Below are positions 35,925 to 47,181 of a stretch of DNA of 64,000 bases, piece by piece. Source of the stretch: Mugil cephalus (Eukaryota; Chordata; Actinopteri; Mugiliformes; Mugilidae). Each line of letters opens with the position of its first letter. Position 1 is the stretch's first letter. The position numbers and the translations under genes were made by a program. A model generated the notes under the pieces. It was not told where the DNA came from and did no database searches. It saw nothing but the letters and a program-made list of their open reading frames with translations. The stretch spans positions 5,576,501 through 5,640,500 of the forward strand of contig NC_061770.1 in the NCBI RefSeq assembly GCF_022458985.1, read 5' to 3'.

Positions 35925-36862
35925 AGGGCGTGGAGCAAAAATGGCAGCCGCGTGCGGGAAAAGTGAAGACCTTCACGTCGATGAAAACGAAGAAGGTTTT
36001 GATGCTTATGTGGAAAGGTTAGAACAGTTCTTCGTGGCAAACGGACTTAAACTAGGTTGAAGCAAAGTCCAAGGCCGTGTTCCTCACTGTGGTGGGTAAA
36101 AAGAACCATATGCTGCTCATGGACCTGTGTGCACCGTAAAAACCGTCTGAGAAAAAGTTATCGGAACTCCTTCAGTTAATGTGCGCACACTTTGTGCCCA
36201 AGACAAACTTTATTGCTGAGAGATACAAGTTTAATACCAGAAACCAAAGAGAAGACGAGTCTATCAGTGAGTACATGTTGTGCCACTTTGGGACTTTTCT
36301 AGAGGACGCTCTCAGAGACAGGTTTGTGTGCGGAGTTAAAAGTGCGGAGCTATGGGACAGCAGGCTGACTCACACAAAAGACTTGACTTTGGCAGCAGCT
36401 CATGATATGGGACTGGCACATGGGGTAACAAAGCAAAATGCGCAGAAGTGGTCACACAGAGCTTTCAAGGCTAACGTCATCTTCAAAGCCATGTCAAAGA
36501 AGGAAGAGCGCGGGAAGCCGTGTTATAGATGCACCAGTAAAGGGCACGCGCCAGAGGAGTGCCACTTCAAAGACATGGACTGTCGGGTGTGTAAAAAGAA
36601 AGGACACGTCGCCAAGGCATGCCGTTCCCAACCAGAAGGGAGAAAAAAACCCCCGACTAAATGGACCACGCATCTGGATGCTACAGCCCAAGCAGAAGAC
36701 AGTTACCGGGGTAACGTCCGCGAGACGCCAGCTGGAGTATCCAGCCTGCCGGACAATACACCGGAGTACGTCGCTTCACTGGAGAAGGAGATGACATCGC
36801 CTGTTGAGCCGGTGTTGGTACCAGATGTGCTCGCCCTAGTATCTGGCGCTTCCAGATGACGT
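35925..36862 (+). mobile_element. Ty3/gypsy-type retrotransposon gag fossil
   Basis: The plus strand carries gag-like coding with a capsid-like region and two zinc knuckles, both C-x2-C-x4-H-x4-C (CYRCTSKGHAPEEC near 36521 and CRVCKKKGHVAKAC near 36583). No protease, reverse transcriptase or integrase follows, so the element is an incomplete fossil. Short repeated sequence ('ttcctctctgttcagtgagg') occurs on both sides, near 35733 and 37105. It is broken. Confidence 0.75.
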
Positions 36863-36899
36863 CACCTCCAGTCAAGTCATGTGACTGGAGGTGACGTCA
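36857..36899. repeat. Perfect 18-bp inverted repeat with two CRE-like sites
   Basis: The arms 36857-36874 and 36882-36899 are exact reverse complements separated by 7 bases. Each arm contains TGACGTCA, the full cAMP-response-element palindrome. It lies directly after the gag fossil and could extrude a hairpin. No function is assigned. Confidence 0.85.
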
Positions 36900-36989
36900 C
36901 TATCATTGCTGCTTATATGTTTGGACAGGGGGATGTCCGCCTTTCTCTTCATTTTGATGACTGAAGAGCAAAAATGATAGGACAGTCAT

Positions 36990-37495
36990 GCAAAAGCACT
37001 AGCAAGTACTAGCAATTCTTTTAAAATTATATGTTGAAAATAAGGGGGCTGAAATCATTTCACTCTTGTAACATGTCGACTCGGGGCTAAACATTCAGGA
37101 AATTCCTCTCTGTTCAGTGAGGGGTTTTGTGATGGTACCATTGATGGTTCACCAGCCTGCACTTGAAAAAATGGCTGCCTGCCTGCTCTGGACACGACAC
37201 ATAGGTCTCCTGAAGATCAATGCAGTGTCTCTGGCCATGGCCATCTGGGCCGCGCTGCCTCCTCATAACTGGCCCAAAATTTATAAACTAGATTTAGCAA
37301 ATTACCACTAGAGCAAGCTCACAGGTGAAACGTTTCACACCACACAAACCTGAAGATTTTAACATCAACCAGTCATGAAGTGACAAAAAAACTCCTCCAA
37401 TTATCCAGGAGGGTGTGCGTCATTATTGTTGTTAGTGTTGTTATTGGAAGTGTAGTCATGTGAGAAATGTATGAATATATGACTCTATGCTTAAA
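36990..37495. other. Intergenic, mixed repeat debris
   Basis: Contains the right-hand copy of the 'ttcctctctgttcag' repeat (37105-37175), then 37292-37415, which matches 3560-3690. No gene is seen. Confidence 0.5.
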
Positions 37496-38300
37496 TGTGA
37501 CGGAGCGTCTTTGAGCGCACCGTCATTCCCAGACCGGCGCTCTCTCTCTTCCTCTCTCGCTCGGCCTCGGCCGGAGAATGCCGGTGTCGGGACGCGCTCA
37601 GCGCATTCATGGTGCATATGGGACCATGTTCTCTGTCTGTAGTTCCTGCTTACCCACAAACTTTTGATTTATTGTCTGGACTCTGGTTTTCCTGCTGTAG
37701 GGGTCCGAGGGTGCACACTCGGTCCCTACGCATCACTCACACGCTCATCTGCTGTTGTCGTCGGCATTTGCCTCTGGGCCTCGGGCCAAGCCGAGGAATC
37801 TCCTGTCTACGCTGTAAATAGCTCTTCGTGGCGCGCTTCTGATGGTCATGTGACCATGGACTATACCAATATGGTTTATTCATCTAATATTTTGTGATTT
37901 GTTGTGTTTTGGGGGAATAAGGGAATCGTTGTATGAAAATATTTTGTGCCATATTGCAGATATCAGAATGTATTGGTAAAGTGTGGGTTTTTTGCCCACA
38001 GTTGGATGAGTTATATTAATACCCCTGTAATTTGTAATTGGTTTCCCCGGGGTAGGGGCTATGGGGTATTTAAAAGGAGCTTTGCTCACTTGGTAGGGGA
38101 GTTCTTGCGTGGGCCACTAGTTGCCGTTGTAAGCTGACCTGGAAGCTGCTATTTGCAAACTAAATATTCCTGCCTCACCTGTAAGTGTTTTTGCCTCACC
38201 ATTTTCTTTCCTTTTTGGGAATCTGGTGTAAATAAAACTCACCACACAACTGGAGTCTACTGTGCCATCCTTTTTCTTCGTTTAAAACGAACCCGTGACA
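37496..38300 (+). mobile_element. Probable solo LTR
   Basis: It begins TGTGACGG and ends CCCGTGACA, with a TATA-like 'gtatttaaaagg' near 38066 and AATAAA near 38230 in the expected U3-R-U5 order. That indicates the plus orientation and an LTR of about 805 bases. No target duplication could be confirmed and no internal region is attached. Whether it relates to the gag fossil upstream is unknown. Confidence 0.6.
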
Positions 38301-38323
38301 AACCTCAGGAAGAGTAGTGGTGG

Positions 38324-38700
38324 TGTTGTATATTGATGTGCTGAAGAAAGAAGTGATCACCGCTGACAAGTCTTATCTTGTATTTAAAAAGGTTTATTTA
38401 CAAGAAAGAACGATGTCAAAAACACAACCGAATCTGAGAGGGCTTCTGGCCTATCGTCGAATCCCCTTTTCCCATTCAGCTCCTAGAGACCCCTTATATA
38501 TGGTTGTTATCCCCAAGAACCCCCATTCACAAACAAAACTTATCTCCTTACGTCCTTATCTCCTTACAGTTTTACGGGCTGACAACTGGTACATTACCCT
38601 TTAACATTTAAACTTCATATAGACATCCCCAAAAACAAAAAACAGATGCTAAGAACAAATGGAGAGGACCATATACTACAGTGGCCAAGGCAAAACAACA
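38324..38700 (-). mobile_element. Possible second LTR or other insertion
   Basis: The segment starts TGTTGT and ends ACAACA, has AATAAA on the minus strand near 38394, and homology to the duplication block resumes right after it. These signs fit a short solo LTR, but there is no clear target duplication. Confidence 0.3.
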
Positions 38701-38980
38701 AACACCTGGGAGGAAATCCACCTGTCACTGAAAACAGCTACTCTATAAACCATGCTTAACTTTTAGACTTGATATCATTGAATGTTATGAATGGAGGGAT
38801 CAGCTGTAGAGACCAAGGCAGACTTTTGTATCATATACTGTAAAAACTGCCAATGACAAATTAAATGTCAAGTTTATTTTCACTAAAATGTGATTTTTTT
38901 AAAATTACATTTTGTTGATGGTTTTTACAGCATGATAAAACATAAATAGTATATCACATGGTATAACAATGTACAGCATA

Positions 38981-40238
38981 TAGAGTGGAGGAAATAATTA
39001 TTTGATCCCTCACTAATTTTTGCCCACTGACATAGAAGCGAACAGTCTATAATTTTAAAGGTGGGTGCCTTTTAACAATGAACGACAGAATATCAAAAAG
39101 AATATTCACAAAACCACATTATATAAAAAAAATATAAATTGATTTGCATTTCATTGAGTGAAATAAGTATTTGTTCCCCTGTCAACCATTAACAATTCTG
39201 GCTCCCACAGACTGGTTAAATACTCCTACTCCTTAGACACACTGAAAAAAAACATGTCACCTGCAGCAAAGACACCTGTGTCAATCAGTCACCTGTATAA
39301 AAGATGCCTGTCCATGCAATCAATCAAACTCCAACCTCTCCACCATGGGCAAGACCGAAGAGCTGTCTAAGGACATCAGGGAAAGATTGTAGACCTGCAC
39401 AAGGCTGGATTGGGCTGCAAGTCCATAGGCAAGAAGCTGAGTAAGAAAGAGACAACTGTTGGTGCCATCATCACACAAAATGACCATCAATCGACCTTGT
39501 TCTGGGGCTCCACACAAGATCACACCTTGTGGGGTATCACTGATGATGAGGAAGGTGAGAAATCAGCCAAGAACTACACAGGAGGAGCTTGCCAATGATC
39601 TCAAGGCAGCTGGGACCACAGTCACCAAACAAAACGTTGGTAACACACTATGCCGCAATGGATTAAAATCCTGCAGTGCCCACAAGGTCCCCCTGCTCAA
39701 GAAGGCACATTTACAGGCCCGTCTAAAGTTTGCCAATGATCACCTGGATGATTCTGAACAGTCTTGGGAGGAAGTGCTGTGGTCAGATGAAACCAAAAAT
39801 CGAGCTTTTTGGCATCAACTCGACTTGGAGTTGGAGGAAGAAAAATACTGACTATGACCCCAAGAACACCGTCCCTAAGCATGGAGGTGCAAACATTTTG
39901 CTTTTGTGGGTGTTTCTCTGCTAAGGGGACAGATGGAGGATGGGGCCATGTACCGTAAAATCCTGAGTGACAACCTTCTTCCCTCCGCCAGGGCACTGAA
40001 AAATGGGTCGTGGATGGGTCTTCCAGGATGACAATGACCCAAAACATACAGCCAAGGCAACAAGGAGTGGCTCAAAAAGAAGCACATTAAAGTCATGGAG
40101 TGGCCAAGGTAGTCTTCAGACATACATCCCATAGAAAATCTGTGGAGGGAGCTGAAGCTTCGAGTTGTGAAGCAACAGCCTCGAAACCTTAAGGAATTGG
40201 AGATTTGCAAAGAGGAGTGGACCAAGATTCCTCCTGAT
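38981..40238 (+). mobile_element. Tc1-like transposon with degraded transposase
   Basis: The left terminal repeat starts 'tagagtggaggaaataatt'. The plus strand encodes a Tc1-like transposase in several frames: [11 protein letters not shown] at 39344, [45 protein letters not shown] near 39782 and [13 protein letters not shown] at the end. Frameshifts and stops break it. The right terminal repeat is missing; sequence rejoins the receptor D 3' flank at about 40240. The homologous site in A (near 4220-4290) lacks it, so it is a later insertion. Confidence 0.85.
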
Positions 40239-41088
40239 TAATTTATTAAAGCAATACATATACAACACATAAATACTTATTTTTAACCAGAGTGTGACCT
40301 CTTCCTGTCTTTTAGTGCAGGGGGAGACCAATCAGAAGCTTTATGGTGCCCTGGAAGTGAGATCACATCACTGTAAGCTGGCTTCATGTTTCATGAGGAG
40401 AATGACAACAAAGTTTCTGAACAGCAACAGTAAACATGGTGGGAAAAAAGGCTGTTAAAATGTTATACCAGCCGTGATTTAATAGAATAATCACTCACAG
40501 CGAACAGAGAAAGAACTGAGCTGAACTGAGCTTCATATCAAACAGCAGCTTAAATTATTTTCTTAGAAAACATTTCTCAGTGAAAACTGTTCCAGTGACG
40601 TCCTTGGATCATCCAGAATAACAGACACGATAACACAAAGAAATCTTTCAATATTTGCCCAAAGCACTTTACAATACCTTTGAATAAAAACATTTAGCTT
40701 AACTAAAATGACCAACTATAACAGTAGGTAACTAAAATATTACAGTATATTTCAATCTGGCATATTTACCATTAATGTATCGACTGCGTCTCTACTGATC
40801 TGAGTATTTAACCAATGACATGCTGGCTTTAGTCTGGTTAGACTGACCCCCTGGTTTGTACCAATATACTCTGTTATGTCCCTGTTATGTGTAAACAATT
40901 ATCAGGAGCCAGTTGTAGTTCAATTAACGGGAAAGTTAGAATTAAGCAGAATGATCCTTAATCTAAACTAAAAGCCTCAATAAAACAGCTTGAACCTGAA
41001 GCTAACTGTTCAGGAGTCCTCACCACAGATAGAAAGTGACTTTTGTGTGAAATGAGTTGACCTGTTGACCACTGAGATAACAGCATTA

Positions 41089-41265
41089 CTACTGTAGAGT
41101 GGAGTACAGAGGAGGTGAAGCACCCATGGCGTGGTTGGTAGAGTTGGTCTCTGTCTGAGGTGCAGAGTAAATGACATTATCAACCAGGGCACTGTTGTGT
41201 GACTTGACAGCAACGTTGGAAAAATCCACTTCAGAGTAATTGAGTTTACTGGAGTCGTCTTCATC
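41089..41265 (-). CDS. Receptor D ITIM-bearing terminal exon
   Basis: Same layout as in A: 59 codons with KLNYSEVDF, NVIYSAP and LYSTLQ. Phase 0 start, 'tctccag' acceptor, TAG stop. Confidence 0.7.
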   Translation of the reverse strand, partial: DEDDSSKLNYSEVDFSNVAVKSHNSALVDNVIYSAPQTETNSTNHAMGASPPLYSTLQ

Positions 41266-44200
41266 CTGGAGAAAAGAAGGAGACCAAACTTTAGGTTTTT
41301 CATACTCATACTCTGTAACACTGTTCAACATCACCACAAACTACATCCTCTGAAATGGTTCTAAAGTTGGACATTCCTCAAAAACTGTTTCCACAAAAAC
41401 TGATCTTAATGCTCATGAGTGGAAGATTTACTGAAAGACTATTGGATTATAATGTATTAGTTTTAATTTAGGTGTAGCTGATACATTTCTGAGCATTAGT
41501 ACTGGTTGGCTGGCAGAGATACTGCAGTAGTATGAACGTCTTACATATTTGTTAGCACAGAGTTTGAATATAGGTGGTTTTATTACAGATGCATTGATAT
41601 CTGCACATACAGTATGTTAGACTGTAAGTAAAGCAAAGCTACAATCATAGTATGTTCACTCTGTTGGAGTCTCAATGTTATTCCTCATTTAGAAACTCTT
41701 CAGTGTGGTTTTTATTTCTTGTTTTTTTTTCTAAAGATGTTTTTTGAGCTCTGAGCTGAAACTGTACCACAGTTCTACTGACTCTCTCCTGAGGACTCTG
41801 GTTGAGGCTGTAGTCATCTGAGCTTTCAGCTCCGTTTGGTTTGACGTATTTAGCGCAGGTGTAGACTGTAGATATTCCCTCAGGAGGTGAACTGCTCCGT
41901 TTGTCCTCTCTGATCTCCTCATACAGCCGGTCGGTCTGCAGGAGGAGGAACAGAAGTATGTTTTGTTAAAATCTGCTGGTTTCACAAACACAATGAAGCT
42001 CTAATATCTGACTCAGACTCACCCTTGTGACGTCAGTGTACACTGATTCTATGGGAGACCCTGAAAAACATGCATCAGAAAATAAGGAGCTAAAACATCT
42101 CAAAACATCATTATCTTTAAGAAACTTTTAGACACTTTCAAGAAACAAAAACCAGAGGAACTAAACTTTCTGTTACAGTATAGTATAGGGTCAGCGTATT
42201 TCCAGTCGTTCTGTCAGTAGCAGCTACACAGGTGTCTTTGATCTAACGAGATAACCTGCTAGAACTAGACACTATAGTGACAACTAGAAAATTCCCAAAA
42301 TTTTGAAAGGGCTATGGGGGGCTACTGCCAGGGTTACCGTCTCTGTCAACATGGGAATTAGCACACTTTGCCTACATTTAGCACAGTTAGCTTAGGGTTA
42401 GTACAGTTAATCTACATTTGGCGCAGTTAGCATATGGGAAGCATACGGTTAGCACAGTTAGCTTACAGTTAGCACACGTGTGTGAGAGAGTAATGTGTGT
42501 GGGTCCTATTACTCTTCCTGTGTGTATCTGTAACTGTAATAACATTAAGTTACCTGTGTGTTTGTGTGTGTATGCGTGTGGTGCGCTTGCATGTTTGTAA
42601 CTGTAATAACAAAGGTATCTGTGTGTGTGTGCGTTGCATTGCCTCTACAATAAACACGCACAATTGTAATATAGAGGCACGCGTTGCATTACATCCCTCT
42701 GTGAAATTTTGAGCGAGGCAATGTTGCCATAACCACGTACTGGTATTGGCATGAGGTAGACATAATCTTTTGGCAGGTTGTCTGAGACCCAGCATTGTGT
42801 TGGTAGAGAGACCAGAACGTTAATAAGGATCCCCTTATTACTGCTGTAATTGCCTGAGTGGTCATAATGTTTTGTCAGACTGATTTGAATGTAAATGGTC
42901 TTATATAGCGCTTTTCTACCTACTCAAAGGAACTCAAAGCGCTTTTACAATCAGAGACGCATTCACCCATTCGATCACACAAGCACACACACATTCACAC
43001 ACCAGTGCCAGTTGCACTGGGAGCAACTGGGGGTTCAGTGTCTTGCTCAAGGACACTTTGGCATATGGCACACTTGGGGGATCGAACCACTAACCCTTCG
43101 GTTCATGGACAACCCGCTCTACCTACTGAGCCAAAGCTGCCCAATGTGGGGTGGTTATTTTTATTTCTGTAGTTCAAACAATGTGGCCACAACTTTGAAC
43201 AACTTTTTTTCGTTAAAAACCTCAAACTGCTCTCATCAGAGAGCGTCAATAGGGTCCCATGTTAAACGAGCCTCTAGCCCCTACAGTACAGGCTATTGCC
43301 TCGTTTAACATTAGCCCTAATTAAAGGTGTCAAGTGTCAAAACACTTCATATACATCAGAGAAATGTGACACTTTATGCAGTCCATGTTGTTCACTACCA
43401 TTTTAGGTGTAAAATGTATCAGGAAGTTCAGTTCTTTGATCTTCAACTGAAGTGATTGTTAATATGAACATGAGAGTTCTCTTGTTTGTGTATTTTTTAT
43501 GGATGCCATCCATTATTACATTGAAGTTAATGTCAGTTAAAGTATCGTCCTCTCAAGTGATAGTTGTAACCTCACCTTTTGGTTTCGTGGTCCTCCTCCA
43601 CTTACAGAAAATCATCAAAGCCACAGATAATATGATGATCATGAAGACTAGAGTCAGAGCCACGTAAAGGATCAGATCTGAACAGTAGAACAGAAACATT
43701 GGAGCTTTACTCAAACAATCCTCCACATTCATCAACATACATACAGTATATACAGTATACACACAAACATTTAGCTGACAGATCTTAACCTCAATTTATC
43801 TCTGCATCAAATTATTTTACTGTAAAACACCAGGTGTCCTAAAACCAGGAGAGAAGGAGTTTAGAAACCTCCTGGTTCTGAGTAGAGCTACAGATAATCA
43901 CAACTGATGTGACATGTTGTTTAGCTTTGGTTAGACATGCACTGACTCTTGAATAATTAGTATCATGGACAGGAAGGACATCTAAAAGAAATCATGATGT
44001 TTATCTGTCACTTAGTGACTGAGGAAGTCACCTCTCACTCTGCAAAGCAACAATTCAACTTTTCTGTAACTTCACTACAGTTCAGAGGGAAATACAGTCG
44101 TGTTTACTCCATGACATGTGTAACGTCACAGACAAAACAATAATACATTATATTTACTATTACTTCAGTACTTTAACTTTTCTTTTACATGAATTAAAGT

Positions 44201-45811
44201 TCATTATTATACTTTTGCTGCTTTGACTTGATTAAAATATCAGATTACTTCTTCCACTGCTGTTCATGAGTCACTGGGACTCCCTGACAAATACGCATAG
44301 ATATAAATCGATTCACACATCTACACATAGAAAATGTACCTGAACCTGTAGGTGATGCCTCATGCTGCCCTGTGGCTCCAGAGGAGGAGAATGATGAAGA
44401 TGTAGAGCTTCCTGAACTTGAACTGAGTGTTGATGATGATATTGATGTTGATGTTGATGTTGATGTTGGTGAAGTGGAGGCTGATGAGAGAAATGCTGAT
44501 GTTGAAACAGTTCCAGGAGTTAATGTTGGTTGTGAAGTGGTTGAAGCTGTGATCAATGAACCAATCAGATTGATAGTGACATCATTAATACTCAACTATA
44601 AAACTATGTGTCTCTATGTGAGTATCAATTATTATGTGTTTCACAACAGAACTGATGAAAATCTGCTCTGTATTTTAGCTATAAATCTATTGTATAGGTG
44701 GATTAGAATCAGAAGAAGCTTCAGTGAAACAGACATGAAGGAACATTTTCAGGACTTTCAGTAGAAACTCGCCTTCTGTGACAGTGATCTCAAAATCCTC
44801 AGATGAATCTTTGAACCAAGTTCTCTCTCTCAAAGAACACCTGTACCATCCTGAGTCAGACTTCTTCAGCTGTGTGATGCTCACATACAGAGTGTTAGAT
44901 AGGACACCTGTGTTTATATATTCAATGCTGTATCTGTCTCTCTGAGCTTTGTCCTCAGTTGTGTCAATGAGAATGTTTCCTTCTTCACATTTATTCCTAC
45001 AGAACAACCTCCTGCTTCCAGAAAATGTAAATGAACATCCAACTGTGATGTTTCCTCCTTCTTTTCCTGTATGGATTCTTCCATTAACAAGACCAGTGTT
45101 TCCATCCTGCAGAGCTGTTGAAAACATGAACAATCAGAGATTAATTACTTTGAAGACAATGTCACAGTCATTTTTTTGTTTGTTTGTTTGTTAACTTCTT
45201 TTTTAAAAAAATAAAGAAATAACACCATTAATTCATTAATTATCACTTGACAAGCTTCCTCTTTCACCGTTTTTTATTTTCTGTTTCTAATGACAATTTG
45301 TTCCCTCAACAGCTTCTAGTTCAGTTAACCTGCAGGTTACAAAAGACATCCACTCTCTGTGCACTAGGAGAAACTTTATGATTTACTCTAAACATATTTT
45401 AGGTCTTTTTGAAGGCTACTTTCATGTGTTTCCTGTGTATGAGAAGACACTCAACCTGCAGCTACAGACAAATGATTTATGGGAGAAGAAAAAGTGAAGT
45501 GAAACTAAACTGTGTTTTGCAGATGGTGGAGTTAGAACATTTGTTTAAACAGTTTTAATTCATCACAGTTTATATTTTAACTGCTGCTTTAAAGAGACAC
45601 ATCTCCAGCTTCCAAACCACAGAAACCAACATGTCAGAGACACGGAAACAGAGCTCCCCATTAAAACAAATTAACAAGAAAAATGACAATAAACTCTCAA
45701 TGAATGAAGACAGTTCAGTTGAGAACAAAGAACATGTCACTAGTTGAATGAAAAGTGAATGAACTCACCAAGGAAGAAGAAGACCAATATCCAAGTGTTT
45801 CTGACTTTCAT
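41089..45811 (-). CDS. CD300/CMRF35-like receptor D
   Basis: Exons on the minus strand: 45769-45811 (signal peptide, MKVRNTWILVFFFL), 44773-45114 (Ig), 44340-44546 (stalk, 69 codons), 43576-43677 (membrane helix), 42023-42060, 41678-41935 (tail with YEEI and its own TAA), and the ITIM exon 41089-41265. Coding is 990 nt (329 residues), or 302 residues with the ITIM exon instead. The Ig has TVGCSF, LFCRNKC and SGWYRC. The donor after the Ig exon is GCGAGT, a GC-AG intron, usually tolerated when the rest of the site is strong, as here. The 38-nt exon has SVYTDV, an ITIM-like site absent from A and C. The reading frame is otherwise intact. Family assignment as for A. Confidence 0.8.
42285..43320. 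mobile_element. Unclassified insertion in receptor D intron, shorter version
   Basis: Homologous to 6527-7903 of receptor A, with fewer TTAGCACAG units, an extra 'gagacccagcattgtg' segment near 42783-42890, and no counterpart of 7350-7740. It includes a SINE at 42903-43145. Confidence 0.5.
42903..43145 (-). mobile_element. tRNA-derived SINE in receptor D intron
   Basis: On the minus strand it starts 'gggcagctttggctcagt', then shows 'tagagcggg' and the B-box 'gtggttcgatcccc'. Counterpart of 7106-7350 in A. Confidence 0.65.
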
Positions 45812-45850
45812 CTTGAGGCTGAACGCTGCTTCTCTTCTTTCTTCACTAGC

Positions 45851-45862
45851 AAACCAGGAACT
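45851..45862 (-). promoter_or_regulatory. Shared promoter-proximal motif, gene D
   Basis: AAACCAGGAACT, 39 bases upstream of the ATG, in the same context as gene A. Confidence 0.45.
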
Positions 45863-45959
45863 TGTCACTTCTCTAAATGATGGAGCCCTCCTCTACAAAC
45901 AACACTCACTCAGCTCTACACTCCTCCCATCTCTTTGTTTCTACCGCAGAGTAAAAAAA

Positions 45960-47181
45960 GGTGTAAATTTAAACACGACTTTTAATTTAAATCCTGCCTC
46001 ATTGCTTGGAGCTCCATGCAGTCTCAGCTGTTGTTGGTTGTTGGAACACATTGGATAATAAACATACTTTTAGTTATTTTAAAGCTACATTAAACTGGAT
46101 TCCCTGATTCTAATTCCTGACTGAAACAGCAGTGACACACATAACCTCTAAACACCTACAAATATACAGTGGTTGTGAAATAGTAACATTTTCTGAGAAG
46201 CAGCAAGTGAACTTTCCAGAGAAACTCCCTGACTTCATGAACTCCTCCAATTTTAGAATGTATTTAATTTTTTTATGTTGAGGTGTTAATCACTGTATTG
46301 TATTTTTTACTGCTGGTTTACTTCCTGTACTCTAGTTTTAAATATCCTACATGTCACCATGAAAAGTCAAAACAAAGATCACGCAAAGCATACGTGCATT
46401 TCCCAATATGCACAGAATGTTTCATATGAATGTTTCGACATTCATCCGAAGCCCCTGACTGTTATCTGCATGACGCTGCAGTGCTGTTAAATGACTGTCT
46501 GACTGGATCATTACACAAAGGCAGGCTGGGAAGCAGCAAACAAAATGAAAACACCTAGAAGAGTCGGTCAAAGGCAAAGTGGTACGCCCCACGCCCTCTG
46601 CTGCTTCGGTGGATGCGTACAAGAGACAGAAGTAAGATCAATGTCTGTCAGAGAGAGAAGAGGCAGAAGGAAGAATGATGCAATACATTCGAATGCCACA
46701 ATCACCACACATTGGGAAACATTCTGACAAGAACTTAAGTTTATAACAATACATTATTTAATAATATACGTTAATGTGGAACAAAATAAACATCAAACTA
46801 CAGGAGGGATGATTACTGCTGGGTTGAAAATGAAACACTTTCAGAAACATAACATATATTTGATATGAACGTTAACTGAGGCTCCTGCTGGATTTCATGC
46901 TCTACTGCAGCCTTGTGATCAGCTGAGTGGATATTCACATGTGCTGAGTGAGACGTCAGAATATTATTCACTATGTTCTGTCACTTCGTAGAAGAAATAA
47001 GAAATACACTGAGAAAAAAGGCAACATCAGCAATGGAAATAATTGTTACTAAACACACGCCACGTTGCGGCGTGAGCTTGTTTGATGCGAAAGTAGCAGA
47101 AGAACTAGAATAAAGAAATGTGTTGAGTCACTATGTCGTGGCATTACAACAGTAACCATCACAGAAACAAAACCCAGGGTT
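45960..47181. other. Intergenic between D and gene 5
   Basis: The duplication homology ends soon after 45950. The remainder is AT-rich with no recognisable gene, and the short ORFs show no family resemblance. Confidence 0.5.
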
